Shown: one piece after another, positions 1-7,818 of the stretch
How the letters are laid out: the number at the start of each line of letters is the position of its first letter
Position numbering within the stretch: position 1 is the first letter of the stretch
DNA from: WHSM01 sp050701795
GTDB lineage: Bacteria > Actinomycetota > Actinomycetes > Mycobacteriales > Micromonosporaceae
NCBI GenBank assembly: GCA_050701795.1
Contig: JBOGDK010000018.1
Location: 1 to 26,948 of the forward strand
Direction of reading: 5' to 3'
Length of the DNA: 26,948 nt
Made by a program: the position numbers and the translations under genes
The notes under the pieces: model-generated
Databases searched by the model: none
What the model was told of the DNA's origin: nothing
What the model saw: only the letters and a program-made list of their open reading frames with translations

Positions 1-1
1 G

Positions 2-238
2 ATGGGTGGCGCGGGCCGGGCCATGTTCGACCCGATGATCTCCCGGATCCGGGAGGTCGCCTCGCCGGGGATCATGATGTCCGGCGACAGGTCCGAGGGT
101 GCCCTGCTCGGCAACATTAAACCGCAGATTCTTCCACCCGGACGGGGCTGGCTGGTCACCCGCCGGGAAGGCACGCGACTGATCCAGATCGCCTGGGAAC
201 CGCCGCCAGGTGAGCGCGCCGGTGGCGCAAGCCACTGA
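2..238 (+). CDS. C-terminal fragment of an FtsK/SpoIIIE (EccC-like) ATPase, 5' end outside window
   Basis: Only the last 78 or so codons are inside the window; the reading frame is open to the left edge, so the ATG at position 2 need not be the start. The segment MSGDRSEGALLGNIKPQ followed by LPPGRGWLVTRREG and LIQIAW resembles the C-terminal end of FtsK/SpoIIIE-domain ATPases of the EccC or FHA-FtsK type, where an S-GDR-EG stretch precedes a PPGRG turn and a closing strand. These are hexameric motor ATPases for type VII secretion or DNA movement. No Walker motif is visible because that part lies upstream. The gene ends 25 bp from the convergent ctaA stop. Family assignment rests on a short motif, so it is tentative. 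Confidence 0.55.
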   Translation: MGGAGRAMFDPMISRIREVASPGIMMSGDRSEGALLGNIKPQILPPGRGWLVTRREGTRLIQIAWEPPPGERAGGASH

Positions 239-263
239 CCGGTAGCGGATTCCGCGACAGGCG

Positions 264-1238
264 TCAGCCGGCGGGTACCGGAATCGCCCGGTCGTTCGGC
301 TCGGTGGTCACCGCGGTGCCGGCAGGTTGGTGTGTGGTGGCGTACAGGTGTAGCGCGGCGAGCCAGACCATGCAGGCGCCGGCCATGTGCAGGCCCACCA
401 GCAGGACCGGTAGCGCCGTGAAGTACTGCACGAAGCCGATGCCGCCCTGTGCCAGTTCCGCCGCCACGAGCAGAGTCGCGGCGCGCGCCGCGGAGCTGCC
501 TGGCGCCGTCGCCCGGATCGCGAACCACCCCGCGATCGACAGGCCGAGCAGCAGAAACACCAGGTCGGCGTGGATTTGTGCGATCAGTCCGGGGTCGATC
601 GCGATCCGCTCCGAGTCGGGGTCCCCCGCGTGCGGTCCGCTGCCGGTGACAACGGTCCCCACGGCGAGTACGGCCAGCGTGGTCGCCGCGATCCCGGCGG
701 TGAGCCACCGCAGCTCCCGGGGTAGGCCCGCCGGGTGCACGTCGGTCCTCCCAGCTCGCGCGACCTCCTCGTGCCGGGTGACCGGACCCGGTGCTCGGGA
801 CCAGAGCGCGTACCCAAAGGCGATCACCACCATGGACATCGTGAAGTGGCCGGCGACCACCCAGGGGTTGAGCTGGAAACGTACGCTCAGCCCTCCGATC
901 ACACCTTGTACGCCGACCAGGATCACCACGGTCATCGCGAGCCAGGTCAGGTCTCGGCGGCGTGGCCGCGCCGATATCGCCGCCACGAGCGCCGCGATCG
1001 CGATCAGGCCGACGATCATGCTCAGGGTGCGGTTTCCGAACTCGATCACCCCATGTAGCCCCATTTCGGGCGTACTGGTGTAGGAATCGTCGGTGCAGCG
1101 CGGCCAGGTGGGGCAGCCCAGTCCGGAGCCGGTGAGCCGTACCGCGCCGCCGGTGATCACGATGACAACGTTGGCGACCAGGGACGCGACCGCTGTCCGC
1201 CGTACCAGCGTGGGGGAGATGGACCACACGCCAGACAT
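264..1238 (-). CDS. ctaA: Heme A synthase (COX15/CtaA)
   Basis: Converts heme O to heme A for cytochrome aa3 oxidase in the plasma membrane. The 324-aa product is polytopic, with about eight hydrophobic segments in two repeats, as in CtaA. The four haem-ligand histidines are at about residues 62 (LHGVIEFGNR), 131 (VAGHFT), 223 (QIHADL) and 284 (GLHMAG). The conserved Glu of HGVIEFGNR is present, and a Cys pair lies in the first extracytoplasmic loop (GCPTWPRC, residues 42 and 48). The frame is open up to 1370, but the upstream 44 residues are proline/arginine-rich and would overlap the sufR promoter. The ATG at 1238 gives the family's usual length and a start just before the first membrane helix. 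ctaA is divergent from sufR, and ctaA next to suf is a known actinobacterial arrangement. Confidence 0.93.
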   Translation of the reverse strand: MSGVWSISPTLVRRTAVASLVANVVIVITGGAVRLTGSGLGCPTWPRCTDDSYTSTPEMGLHGVIEFGNRTLSMIVGLIAIAALVAAISARPRRRDLTWLAMTVVILVGVQGVIGGLSVRFQLNPWVVAGHFTMSMVVIAFGYALWSRAPGPVTRHEEVARAGRTDVHPAGLPRELRWLTAGIAATTLAVLAVGTVVTGSGPHAGDPDSERIAIDPGLIAQIHADLVFLLLGLSIAGWFAIRATAPGSSAARAATLLVAAELAQGGIGFVQYFTALPVLLVGLHMAGACMVWLAALHLYATTHQPAGTAVTTEPNDRAIPVPAG

Positions 1239-1343
1239 CCTAGGAAGCGGGTATGTGCCGCTCGCGACCGACCACCCGGCAAGGCGCCCCACACCGGCAG
1301 GGGACCGACTACCGCTAGTGACTGGGGTCACCGGCCGTTCAGT

Positions 1344-1373
1344 TTGCCCCGCCCTCCGGAAATACGTCACACT
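1344..1373 (+). promoter_or_regulatory. Possible suf promoter giving a near-leaderless transcript
   Basis: A -35-like TTGCCC (1344-1349) and a -10-like CACACT (1368-1373) are 18 bp apart, which would put transcription initiation at or near the GTG at 1380. The -10 is a poor match. Support is mainly its position, the absence of any ribosome binding site before 1380, and its overlap with the SufR-like operator. Confidence 0.35.
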
Positions 1374-1383
1374 GGTGTTGTGA
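1367..1383. promoter_or_regulatory. Putative SufR operator overlapping the sufR start codon
   Basis: TCACA (1367-1371) and TGTGA (1379-1383) form a perfect inverted repeat with a 7-bp spacer. Read as ACACT-N5-TGTGA it is identical to the operator reported, as I recall, for the M. tuberculosis suf operon. It covers the GTG at 1380. Binding by holo-SufR would block the promoter and autorepress the operon when Fe-S clusters are sufficient. Confidence 0.72.
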
Positions 1384-2216
1384 AAAAGGCGCCGGCGTTC
1401 GACGCTGCGCGTACCCAGGCTCCCGCGGAGCAGGTACGCGACTCGACGCTGCCCGCCCCGCAGCGCGACGGGGCGAGGGAACCGGCCGCCTCGGACGGGC
1501 GTACCCGGGACCGGGTCACCCAGCTACTGCTGGAGCGGGGGAGCGCCACCGCCGCCGAGCTCGGCGGCCAACTGGGGCTCTCGCCCGCCGCGATCCGCCG
1601 GCACCTGGACGTGATGCTCACCGACGGTCTGGTGAGCAGCGCTGCGGCACCGGTACGCGGGCACCGCGGCAGAGGACGTCCGGCACGGATGTTCGCGCTG
1701 ACCGAGGAGGCGCGGTTGACCTGCGCCCCGCACACCTACGACGACCTCGCCACCGCGGCGCTGAGGTGGATCGCCCGACACGACGGTCCCGAGGCGGTGG
1801 GCAGGTTCGCGCAGCAGCAGGTGGCGCGGCTGGAAGAGCGGTGCCGTACCGCCATGGAAGGTGCCCGGGACGAACCGCTCGCCCGGTCCCAGGCTCTGGC
1901 GGAGGCGCTTTCCGCGGAGGGCTACGCTGCCAGCGCCACGACGATCGCCACCGGGGGCCAGTTGTGCCAGCACAACTGTCCGGTGGCCCATGTCGCGGCC
2001 GAGTTCCCGCAGCTGTGCGAGGCGGAGACCCAGGTGATCGGCCGCCTGGTCGGCACACACGTACAGCGGCTGGCCACCATCGCCAACGGCGACGGCGTGT
2101 GCACCACCCACATACCGGACCCCCGGCGTTTCGCCGGTTCAGCAACGCACGTCCCCGGACGTACCGACTCCGGGCAGGAAACCGACCATCGCTCCGTGAG
2201 GACTATTGATGACTGA
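1380..2216 (+). CDS. sufR: SufR-type Fe-S-sensing transcriptional regulator of the suf operon
   Basis: Winged-helix repressor that senses Fe-S cluster status and controls the downstream assembly operon. An HTH lies at about residues 45-95 (ATAAELGGQLGLSPAAIRRHLDVM followed by the RGRGRPAR wing). The C-terminal half carries candidate cluster ligands Cys196, Cys200, Cys213 and Cys241. C200-X12-C213-X27-C241 corresponds to the known SufR cysteine spacing with one of the cyanobacterial four missing, as in mycobacterial homologues. The start chosen is GTG 1380 (278 aa). The frame is open from TTG 1344, but that start would place the operator well inside the coding region. No Shine-Dalgarno precedes GTG 1380, so the mRNA may be leaderless. 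The residues before the HTH (about 40) are low complexity. Its stop overlaps the sufB start by 8 nt, indicating co-transcription. Confidence 0.9.
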   Translation: MKKAPAFDAARTQAPAEQVRDSTLPAPQRDGAREPAASDGRTRDRVTQLLLERGSATAAELGGQLGLSPAAIRRHLDVMLTDGLVSSAAAPVRGHRGRGRPARMFALTEEARLTCAPHTYDDLATAALRWIARHDGPEAVGRFAQQQVARLEERCRTAMEGARDEPLARSQALAEALSAEGYAASATTIATGGQLCQHNCPVAHVAAEFPQLCEAETQVIGRLVGTHVQRLATIANGDGVCTTHIPDPRRFAGSATHVPGRTDSGQETDHRSVRTIDD

Positions 2217-3654
2217 GATCGTCAGCCAGCCTGTGCCAGGCGCCCCGATCACGCAGGAGGAACATCTCGCTGCTCTCGGCCGGTACGAATACGGCTGGGC
2301 CGACTCGGATGTGGCCGGCGAGGCCGCGCAGCGTGGCTTGTCCGAGGTCGTGGTACGGGACATCTCGGCGAAGAAGAACGAACCCGAATGGATGCTCAAG
2401 CTGCGGCTGAAGGGCCTCAAGCTCTTTGGCAAGAAGCCGATGCCCGCCTGGGGCGCGGAGCTCGGTGGCATCGACTTCGACAACATCAAGTACTTCGTAC
2501 GGTCCACCGAGAAGCAGGCCGCTAGCTGGGAAGAGCTGCCAGAGGACATCAAGAACACCTACGACAAGCTCGGGATCCCGGAGGCGGAGAAGCAGCGCCT
2601 GGTGGCCGGTGTCGCGGCGCAGTACGAGTCCGAGGTGGTCTACCACAAGATCCGTGAGGACCTTGAGGAGAAGGGTGTCCTGTTCCTCGACACCGACACC
2701 GCGCTGCGGGAGCACCCTGAGACGTTCAAGGAGTACTTCGCCACCGTGATCCCGGTGGGTGACAACAAGTTCGCCGCGCTGAACACCTCGGTGTGGTCCG
2801 GCGGCTCGTTCATCTACGTGCCGCCCGGCGTGCACGTGGATATCCCGCTGCAGGCGTACTTCCGGATCAACACCGAGAACATGGGCCAGTTCGAGCGGAC
2901 CCTGATCATCGTCGACGAGGGTGCGTACGTCCACTACGTCGAGGGCTGCACCGCGCCGATCTACTCGTCCGATTCGCTGCACTCCGCGGTGGTCGAGATC
3001 ATCGTGAAGAAGAACGCCCGGTGCCGCTACACCACGATCCAGAACTGGTCGAACAACGTCTACAACCTGGTGACCAAGCGCGCCGTGGCCCACGAGGGCG
3101 CGACCATGGAGTGGGTCGACGGCAACCTCGGCTCCAAGGTCACCATGAAGTACCCCGCCGTGTGGATGGTGGGGGAGCGCGCCAAGGGCGAGGTGCTCTC
3201 AGTCGCGATGGCCGGCGAGGGGCAGCACCAGGACGCCGGGGCGAAGATGGTGCACGCCGCGCCGCACACGTCGAGCACGATCATCTCCAAGTCGATCGCG
3301 CGGGGCGGCGGGCGTACCAGCTACCGGGGCCTGGTCCAGGTCAACGAGGGCTCGGAGCACTCGAAGAGCACCGTGAAGTGTGACGCGTTGCTGGTCGACC
3401 AGATCAGCCGTTCGGACACCTACCCGTACGTGGACGTACGGGAGGACGACGTGTCGATGGGGCACGAGGCGACCGTCTCGAAGGTCTCCGACGACCAGCT
3501 GTTCTACCTGATGAGCCGGGGCCTGTCCGAGGACGAGGCGATGGCGATGATCGTGCGCGGCTTCATCGAGCCGATCGCGAAGGAACTTCCCATGGAGTAC
3601 GCGTTGGAACTCAACCGGCTGATCGAGCTGCAGATGGAAGGTGCCGTCGGGTGA
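2209..3654 (+). CDS. sufB: Fe-S cluster assembly scaffold SufB
   Basis: Scaffold subunit of the cytosolic SufBC2D complex, where nascent Fe-S clusters are built. The 481-aa product is the usual bacterial length. It has the SufB core: the YFRIN and QFERTLIIVDEGAYVHYVEGCTAP segments of the beta-helix, then AHTSSTI-like HAAPHTSSTIISKSIARGGG and the C-terminal VSDDQLFYLMSRGLSEDEA region that contacts SufC. The C in YVEGCTAP is the conserved Cys of the family, and no intein interrupts it. The ATG at 2209 overlaps the sufR end; a TTG three bases upstream is the only other nearby start. The stop overlaps the GTG of sufD (GTGA), so translation of the two is probably coupled. Confidence 0.97.
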   Translation: MTEIVSQPVPGAPITQEEHLAALGRYEYGWADSDVAGEAAQRGLSEVVVRDISAKKNEPEWMLKLRLKGLKLFGKKPMPAWGAELGGIDFDNIKYFVRSTEKQAASWEELPEDIKNTYDKLGIPEAEKQRLVAGVAAQYESEVVYHKIREDLEEKGVLFLDTDTALREHPETFKEYFATVIPVGDNKFAALNTSVWSGGSFIYVPPGVHVDIPLQAYFRINTENMGQFERTLIIVDEGAYVHYVEGCTAPIYSSDSLHSAVVEIIVKKNARCRYTTIQNWSNNVYNLVTKRAVAHEGATMEWVDGNLGSKVTMKYPAVWMVGERAKGEVLSVAMAGEGQHQDAGAKMVHAAPHTSSTIISKSIARGGGRTSYRGLVQVNEGSEHSKSTVKCDALLVDQISRSDTYPYVDVREDDVSMGHEATVSKVSDDQLFYLMSRGLSEDEAMAMIVRGFIEPIAKELPMEYALELNRLIELQMEGAVG

Positions 3655-4844
3655 CCCAGAACGTCCAGGACGCCATCGACACCACGGTGGTCAGTCACCT
3701 GCACCCGCCAGGCTCATTCGATCCCGCTGCCCATCCGGTGCCTACCGGGCGCGAGGAGGTCTGGCGGTTCACCCCCGTCAAGCGGCTACGGGAGCTGTTC
3801 GCGGGCGAGCCGTCCGACGGGCACCTGACCTGGAAGTACGACGCCCCTGCCGGGGTCACCGTGAGCACGATCGGCACCGACGAGGCGAAGGCGCTGGGCG
3901 TACCGCTGCCGGTGGACCGGCTCTCCGCCCTGGCCGTGGCGAACAGCGGCGGCGCGCTGCTGATCGACGTGGCACCGGAGACCCGGCTGGACGCGCCGTT
4001 GCTGCTGCACCTGATTGGCGAGGCCGCCGACCAGGTGGTCTGGGGGCATGTCGTACTGCGGGTCGGCGCGTACGCGCAGGCCACCGTGGTGTTCGAGCAC
4101 GCCGGCACCGCGCAGTACGCCTCGGCGACATCGGTGCTGGTCGGTGAGGGCGCGCAGCTTGATCTTGTGTCGCTGCAGCTGTGGGACCGCGACGCGGTGC
4201 ACACCGGCCAGGTCAGCGCCCGGATCGGCCGCCACGCCCGGCTGCGGTCGTTCCAGGCGAGCCTGGGCGGCGAGCTGGTACGCCTGGTGGAGACCGCGGA
4301 GTACGACGGCTCCGGTGGTGACGTACAGATGCACGGCATCTACTTCGTCTCCGGGGACGCGGGCGCCGGCGCGGACGGTCCCGGGGCGGGCGACGCGGCC
4401 GCGCAGCACGTCGAGCACCGGCTGTTCGTGGACCACACCGCACCGGGGACCCGCAGCCGGGTGGACTACCGGGGTGCGTTGCAGGGCAAGGGCGCCCACT
4501 CGGTGTGGGTCGGCGACGTACTGATCCGCAAGGCCGCCGAGGGCATCGACACGTACGAGTCCAACCGCAACCTGGTGCTCAGCGACGGCTGCCGGGCGGA
4601 CTCCGTACCCAACCTGGAGATCGAAACCGGTGAGATCGCCGGAGCCGGGCACGCCAGCGCTACCGGCCGGTTCGACGACGAGCAGCTGTTCTACCTGCGG
4701 TCCCGGGGGATCCCGTACGAAGAGGCCCGCAAGCTGGTGGTACGCGGTTTCTTCGCCGAGCTGCTCGGCAAGGTGAAGGTGCCCGAGCTGATGGACCGGC
4801 TCGCCACGGTGATCGACGAGCGGCTGGCCGAGGCGGGAGCCTGA
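3651..4844 (+). CDS. sufD: Fe-S cluster assembly protein SufD
   Basis: SufB paralogue that forms the SufB-SufD heterodimer on which clusters assemble with the SufC ATPase. The 397-aa product has a divergent N-terminal half and a C-terminal beta-helix portion. Recognisable segments are VEHRLFVDHTAPGTRSRVDYRGAL, then KGAHSVWVGDVLIRKAAEGIDTYESNRNLVLSDG, then PNLEIETGEIAGAGHASATGRFDDEQLFYLRSRGIPYEEARKLVVRGFF. The E-H pair in GAGHAS and the DEQLFYLRSRGI segment are diagnostic. A short Gly/Ala-rich insertion (GDAGAGADGPGAGDAAA) sits near residues 235-255 and looks like a flexible loop. The GTG start overlaps the sufB stop by 4 nt. The TGA stop shares its last base with the ATG of the next gene. Confidence 0.95.
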   Translation: MTQNVQDAIDTTVVSHLHPPGSFDPAAHPVPTGREEVWRFTPVKRLRELFAGEPSDGHLTWKYDAPAGVTVSTIGTDEAKALGVPLPVDRLSALAVANSGGALLIDVAPETRLDAPLLLHLIGEAADQVVWGHVVLRVGAYAQATVVFEHAGTAQYASATSVLVGEGAQLDLVSLQLWDRDAVHTGQVSARIGRHARLRSFQASLGGELVRLVETAEYDGSGGDVQMHGIYFVSGDAGAGADGPGAGDAAAQHVEHRLFVDHTAPGTRSRVDYRGALQGKGAHSVWVGDVLIRKAAEGIDTYESNRNLVLSDGCRADSVPNLEIETGEIAGAGHASATGRFDDEQLFYLRSRGIPYEEARKLVVRGFFAELLGKVKVPELMDRLATVIDERLAEAGA

Positions 4845-5191
4845 TGACCGAGGTCAAGGAGTACGTCAAGGTGTGCGCCGCCGTGGACGTCGAGCCCGGC
4901 AGTGCGGTACGCGCCGAGATCGACGACCTTGCGGTGGCCATCGTCCACGGCGAGGACGGCGAGTTCTACGCCGTGCACGACGTGTGCTCCCACGCCGAGG
5001 TGCCGTTGTCCGAGGGCGACGTGGAGGACCGCACCATCGAGTGCTGGCTGCACGGCTCCCGATTCGACATGAAGTCCGGCGCGCCGACCGGGCTGCCTGC
5101 CACCGAGCCGGTGCCGGTGTACCCGGTCGAGGTACGCGACGGTGACGTGTACGTCTGCCTCACCCCGTCCAACGGTGTCGAGCCGCAGTGA
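4844..5191 (+). CDS. Rieske-type [2Fe-2S] ferredoxin within the suf operon
   Basis: Small 115-aa Rieske protein. Cluster ligands are clear: Cys48-X-His50 (VCSHAEVPL) and Cys67-X2-His70 (ECWLHGSRFD), with 16 residues between the pairs and the usual SGxP turn (KSGAPTG) after the second. It resembles the ferredoxin subunits of non-haem iron oxygenases, but no oxygenase gene is near. Placement between sufD and sufC with a one-base overlap to sufD argues that it serves cluster assembly, perhaps as electron donor, or as a cluster recipient. That role is inference from context. M. tuberculosis, as I recall, lacks a gene at this position, while Streptomyces-type suf operons have one. No signal peptide is visible, so it is cytosolic. 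Confidence 0.9.
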   Translation: MTEVKEYVKVCAAVDVEPGSAVRAEIDDLAVAIVHGEDGEFYAVHDVCSHAEVPLSEGDVEDRTIECWLHGSRFDMKSGAPTGLPATEPVPVYPVEVRDGDVYVCLTPSNGVEPQ

Positions 5192-5264
5192 ACCGCCCGG
5201 CGGGGCCGGGCGCCCAAGTCTTCCGAGCAAATATTGAGATGGATGATCAGGAGTTAAGGACCCG

Positions 5265-6044
5265 ATGAGCGTTCTCGAGATTCGCGACCTGCACGTGTCG
5301 GTGAAGACCGGCGACGACGAGCTGAAGCCGATCCTCGCCGGGGTCGACCTGACGGTACGGGCCGGCGAGACCCACGCCATCATGGGTCCCAACGGCTCCG
5401 GCAAGTCGACCTTGGCGTACTCGATCGCGGGTCACCCGAAGTACCAGGTCACCTCCGGCAGCGTCACCCTCGACGGCGAGGACGTACTCGCCATGACGGT
5501 CGACGAACGCGCCCGGGCGGGGCTGTTCCTGGCGATGCAGTACCCGGTCGAGGTGCCCGGCGTGTCGGTGGCGAACTTCCTGCGTACCTCGAAGACCGCG
5601 ATCGACGGCGAGCCGCCGAAGCTGCGTACCTGGGTGAAGGACCTGCGGGGCTCCATGGAGAAGCTCGGGATGGACCCGGCGTTCGCGGAACGCAACGTCA
5701 ACGAGGGCTTCTCCGGCGGCGAGAAGAAGCGGCACGAGATCGTCCAGCTGGAGCTGCTGCAGCCGAAGCTGGCGGTGCTCGACGAGACCGACTCCGGGCT
5801 GGACATCGACGCGCTGCGGGTGGTCAGCGAGGGCATCAACCGGGTGAAGCAGACCGGGCGTACCGGCCTGCTCCTGATCACCCACTACACCCGGATCCTG
5901 CGGTACGTGGCGCCGGACTTCGTCCACGTCTTCGTCGGCGGCCGGATCGTCGAGCAGGGCGGGCGCGAGCTCGCCGACGCGCTCGAAGACACCGGTTACG
6001 AGCGGTACGTCGCCGGGGCCGGCCCTGCCAAGGTGGGCGGCTGA
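5265..6044 (+). CDS. sufC: Fe-S cluster assembly ATPase SufC
   Basis: ABC-type ATPase of the SufBC2D complex that drives conformational change during cluster assembly; it is cytosolic and has no membrane partner. The 259-aa product has Walker A GPNGSGKST (41-49), the ABC signature SGGEKKR (150-156) and Walker B LAVLDETDSGLD (169-180). The DETDSGLD form in place of DEPTSGLD is typical of SufC. The H-loop is in LITHYTRIL. Start ATG 5265 is preceded by an AGGAG (about 5250) and a second purine run AAGGA. A 73-nt gap separates it from the Rieske gene, the largest in the operon, containing a small GC hairpin-like stretch (about 5194-5212) that could tune expression. sufS follows after 11 nt. Confidence 0.97.
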   Translation: MSVLEIRDLHVSVKTGDDELKPILAGVDLTVRAGETHAIMGPNGSGKSTLAYSIAGHPKYQVTSGSVTLDGEDVLAMTVDERARAGLFLAMQYPVEVPGVSVANFLRTSKTAIDGEPPKLRTWVKDLRGSMEKLGMDPAFAERNVNEGFSGGEKKRHEIVQLELLQPKLAVLDETDSGLDIDALRVVSEGINRVKQTGRTGLLLITHYTRILRYVAPDFVHVFVGGRIVEQGGRELADALEDTGYERYVAGAGPAKVGG

Positions 6045-6055
6045 GAGGTGATCAC

Positions 6056-7366
6056 ATGGTGACCACACCCGTGCCGGAGGTTTCCACCTACGACGTGGCC
6101 GTGCTGCGCGAGGACTTCCCGATCCTCTCCCGGGAGATCAACGGGCACCCGTTGGTGTACCTGGACAGCGCCAACACCTCCCAGAAGCCGCACCAGGTAC
6201 TCGACGTGCTGCGGGAGCACTACGCCCGGCACAACGCGAACGTGGCGCGTGCCGTACACACCCTCGGTACCGAGGCGACCGCGGCGTACGAGGGCGCCCG
6301 CGGCAAGGTCGCCGGCTTCATCGGCGCCACCAGCACCGACGAGGTGGTGTTCACGAAGAATTCCTCCGAGGCGATCAACCTGGTGGCGTACGGGTTCGCG
6401 AACACCACGCTGGGTGCCGGCGCTGTGTCGGGCGCCCCGTCGCAGGCGACGGACGAGCGGTTCCGGCTCGGCCCCGGCGACGAGGTGGTGATCTCCGAGA
6501 TGGAGCACCACTCGAACATCGTGCCGTGGCAGCTGTTGTGTCAGCGGACCGGCGCCACACTGCGCTGGTTCTCCGTCACCGACGACGGGCGGATCGACTT
6601 CTCGCGGCTCGACGAGCTGGTCAACGAACGTACGAAGATCGTCTCGCTGGTGCTGACCTCGAACATCCTGGGCACCGTGAACCCGACGGCGGACCTGGTA
6701 CGACGGGCACACCAGGTGGGTGCGCTGGTGGTGCTGGACGCCTCCCAGGCCGTACCGCACATGCCGGTGGACGTCGTCGACCTCGACGTCGACTTCCTCT
6801 GCTTCACCGGGCACAAGATGTGTGGCCCTACCGGGATCGGGGTGCTCTGGGGCCGCCGGGAGCTGCTGGCCGCGATGCCGCCGTTCCTGGGTGGTGGCGA
6901 GATGATCGAACGGGTCGACATGACCGGCTCAACGTACGCGGAGCCGCCGCACCGGTTCGAGGCCGGCACCCCGCCGATCGCCCAGGCGGTGGGTCTCGGC
7001 GCCGCAGTGGACTATCTCTCGGGCATCGGCATGGACGCGATCCAGGCGCACGAGAAGCAGCTCACGGGATACGCCCTCGACGCGCTGGTGACGGTGCCCG
7101 GGCTGCGGATCATCGGCCCACCGGAGCCGGTCGACCGCGGCGGCACGATCTCGTTCGTACTCGACGGGATCCACCCGCACGACGTGGGACAGGTGCTCGA
7201 CGCTGGCGGTGTCGCGGTACGCGTCGGCCAACACTGCGCCCGCCCCACCTGCGTACGGTTCGGGGTGCCGGCGACCACCCGCGCCTCGTTCTACCTGTAC
7301 ACCACCGACGAGGAGGTGGACGCGTTGGTACGCGGCCTCGAACAGGTCCGGAAGGTGTTCGACTGA
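6056..7366 (+). CDS. sufS: SufS-type cysteine desulfurase
   Basis: PLP-dependent class II desulfurase that removes sulfur from cysteine as a persulfide and hands it to SufU. The 436-aa product has the PLP-binding Lys254 in FTGHKMCGPTG. The catalytic Cys394 is in RVGQHCARP, with the short loop typical of SufS, and a QxVPHMPVDV segment precedes the Lys. Compared with E. coli SufS there is an insertion near residues 120-140 (GAVSGAPSQATDERFRLG) before the conserved GDEVVISEMEHHSN. Actinobacterial SufS proteins often carry an insertion here. ATG 6056 follows GAGGTGATCAC, a fair ribosome binding site, and a second Met codon is not nearby. The stop overlaps the sufU ATG by one base. Confidence 0.96.
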   Translation: MVTTPVPEVSTYDVAVLREDFPILSREINGHPLVYLDSANTSQKPHQVLDVLREHYARHNANVARAVHTLGTEATAAYEGARGKVAGFIGATSTDEVVFTKNSSEAINLVAYGFANTTLGAGAVSGAPSQATDERFRLGPGDEVVISEMEHHSNIVPWQLLCQRTGATLRWFSVTDDGRIDFSRLDELVNERTKIVSLVLTSNILGTVNPTADLVRRAHQVGALVVLDASQAVPHMPVDVVDLDVDFLCFTGHKMCGPTGIGVLWGRRELLAAMPPFLGGGEMIERVDMTGSTYAEPPHRFEAGTPPIAQAVGLGAAVDYLSGIGMDAIQAHEKQLTGYALDALVTVPGLRIIGPPEPVDRGGTISFVLDGIHPHDVGQVLDAGGVAVRVGQHCARPTCVRFGVPATTRASFYLYTTDEEVDALVRGLEQVRKVFD

Positions 7367-7818
7367 TGCAGCTCGACGGGTTGTACCAGGAGATCATCCT
7401 GGACCACTACAAGCGACCGCAGGGCCGTGGCCTCCGGGAGCCGTACGAGGCTGAGGTGCACCACGTCAACCCGACCTGCGGGGACGAGATCACACTCCGG
7501 GTGCACCTCGCGGATGAGCGGGTCGCCGACGTGTCGTACGAGGGGATGGGCTGTTCCATCAGCCAGGCCGCCGCGAGCGTGCTGTACGAACTGCTCCGGG
7601 ACAAGTCGCTCGGCGAGGCGATGACGGTGCACGACGCGTACACCGAGATGATCGGCAGTCGTGGCCAGGTCGAGCCGGACGAGGAATTGTTGGCCGACGC
7701 GGTGGCGTTCGCCGGGGTGTCCAAGTACCCGGGTCGTGTGAAGTGCGCGCTGCTGCCGTGGATGGCGTTCAAGGACGCGGTCGCCCGCGCGGCGTCCGAC
7801 ACAGGAGGTGCCGAATGA
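7366..7818 (+). CDS. sufU: SufU, zinc-dependent sulfurtransferase partner of SufS
   Basis: Accepts persulfide sulfur from SufS and passes it to the SufB scaffold. The 150-aa product has the SufU zinc ligands Cys38 and Asp40 (PTCGDEI), Cys63 (GMGCSISQA) and Cys127 (RVKCALLPW). The insertion between the second and third Cys separates SufU from IscU. It lacks the IscU LPPVK motif that binds HscA. The ATG shares its first base with the last base of the sufS stop. The last codons overlap the ATG of the following DUF59 gene (ATGA), and a strong AGGAGGT lies within the end of this gene at about 7803-7809 for that next start. Confidence 0.96.
   Translation: MQLDGLYQEIILDHYKRPQGRGLREPYEAEVHHVNPTCGDEITLRVHLADERVADVSYEGMGCSISQAAASVLYELLRDKSLGEAMTVHDAYTEMIGSRGQVEPDEELLADAVAFAGVSKYPGRVKCALLPWMAFKDAVARAASDTGGAE

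Noticed and set aside
304..1083. Long open frame on the plus strand opposite ctaA
   Set aside because: The antisense frame has strong ctaA membrane-protein coding on the other strand and matches no family; it is a GC-rich shadow frame.
6526..7365. Plus-strand frame fused upstream of sufU, out of frame with sufS
   Set aside because: It is the +1 shadow of sufS that happens to be open into sufU; the real sufU starts at ATG 7366.
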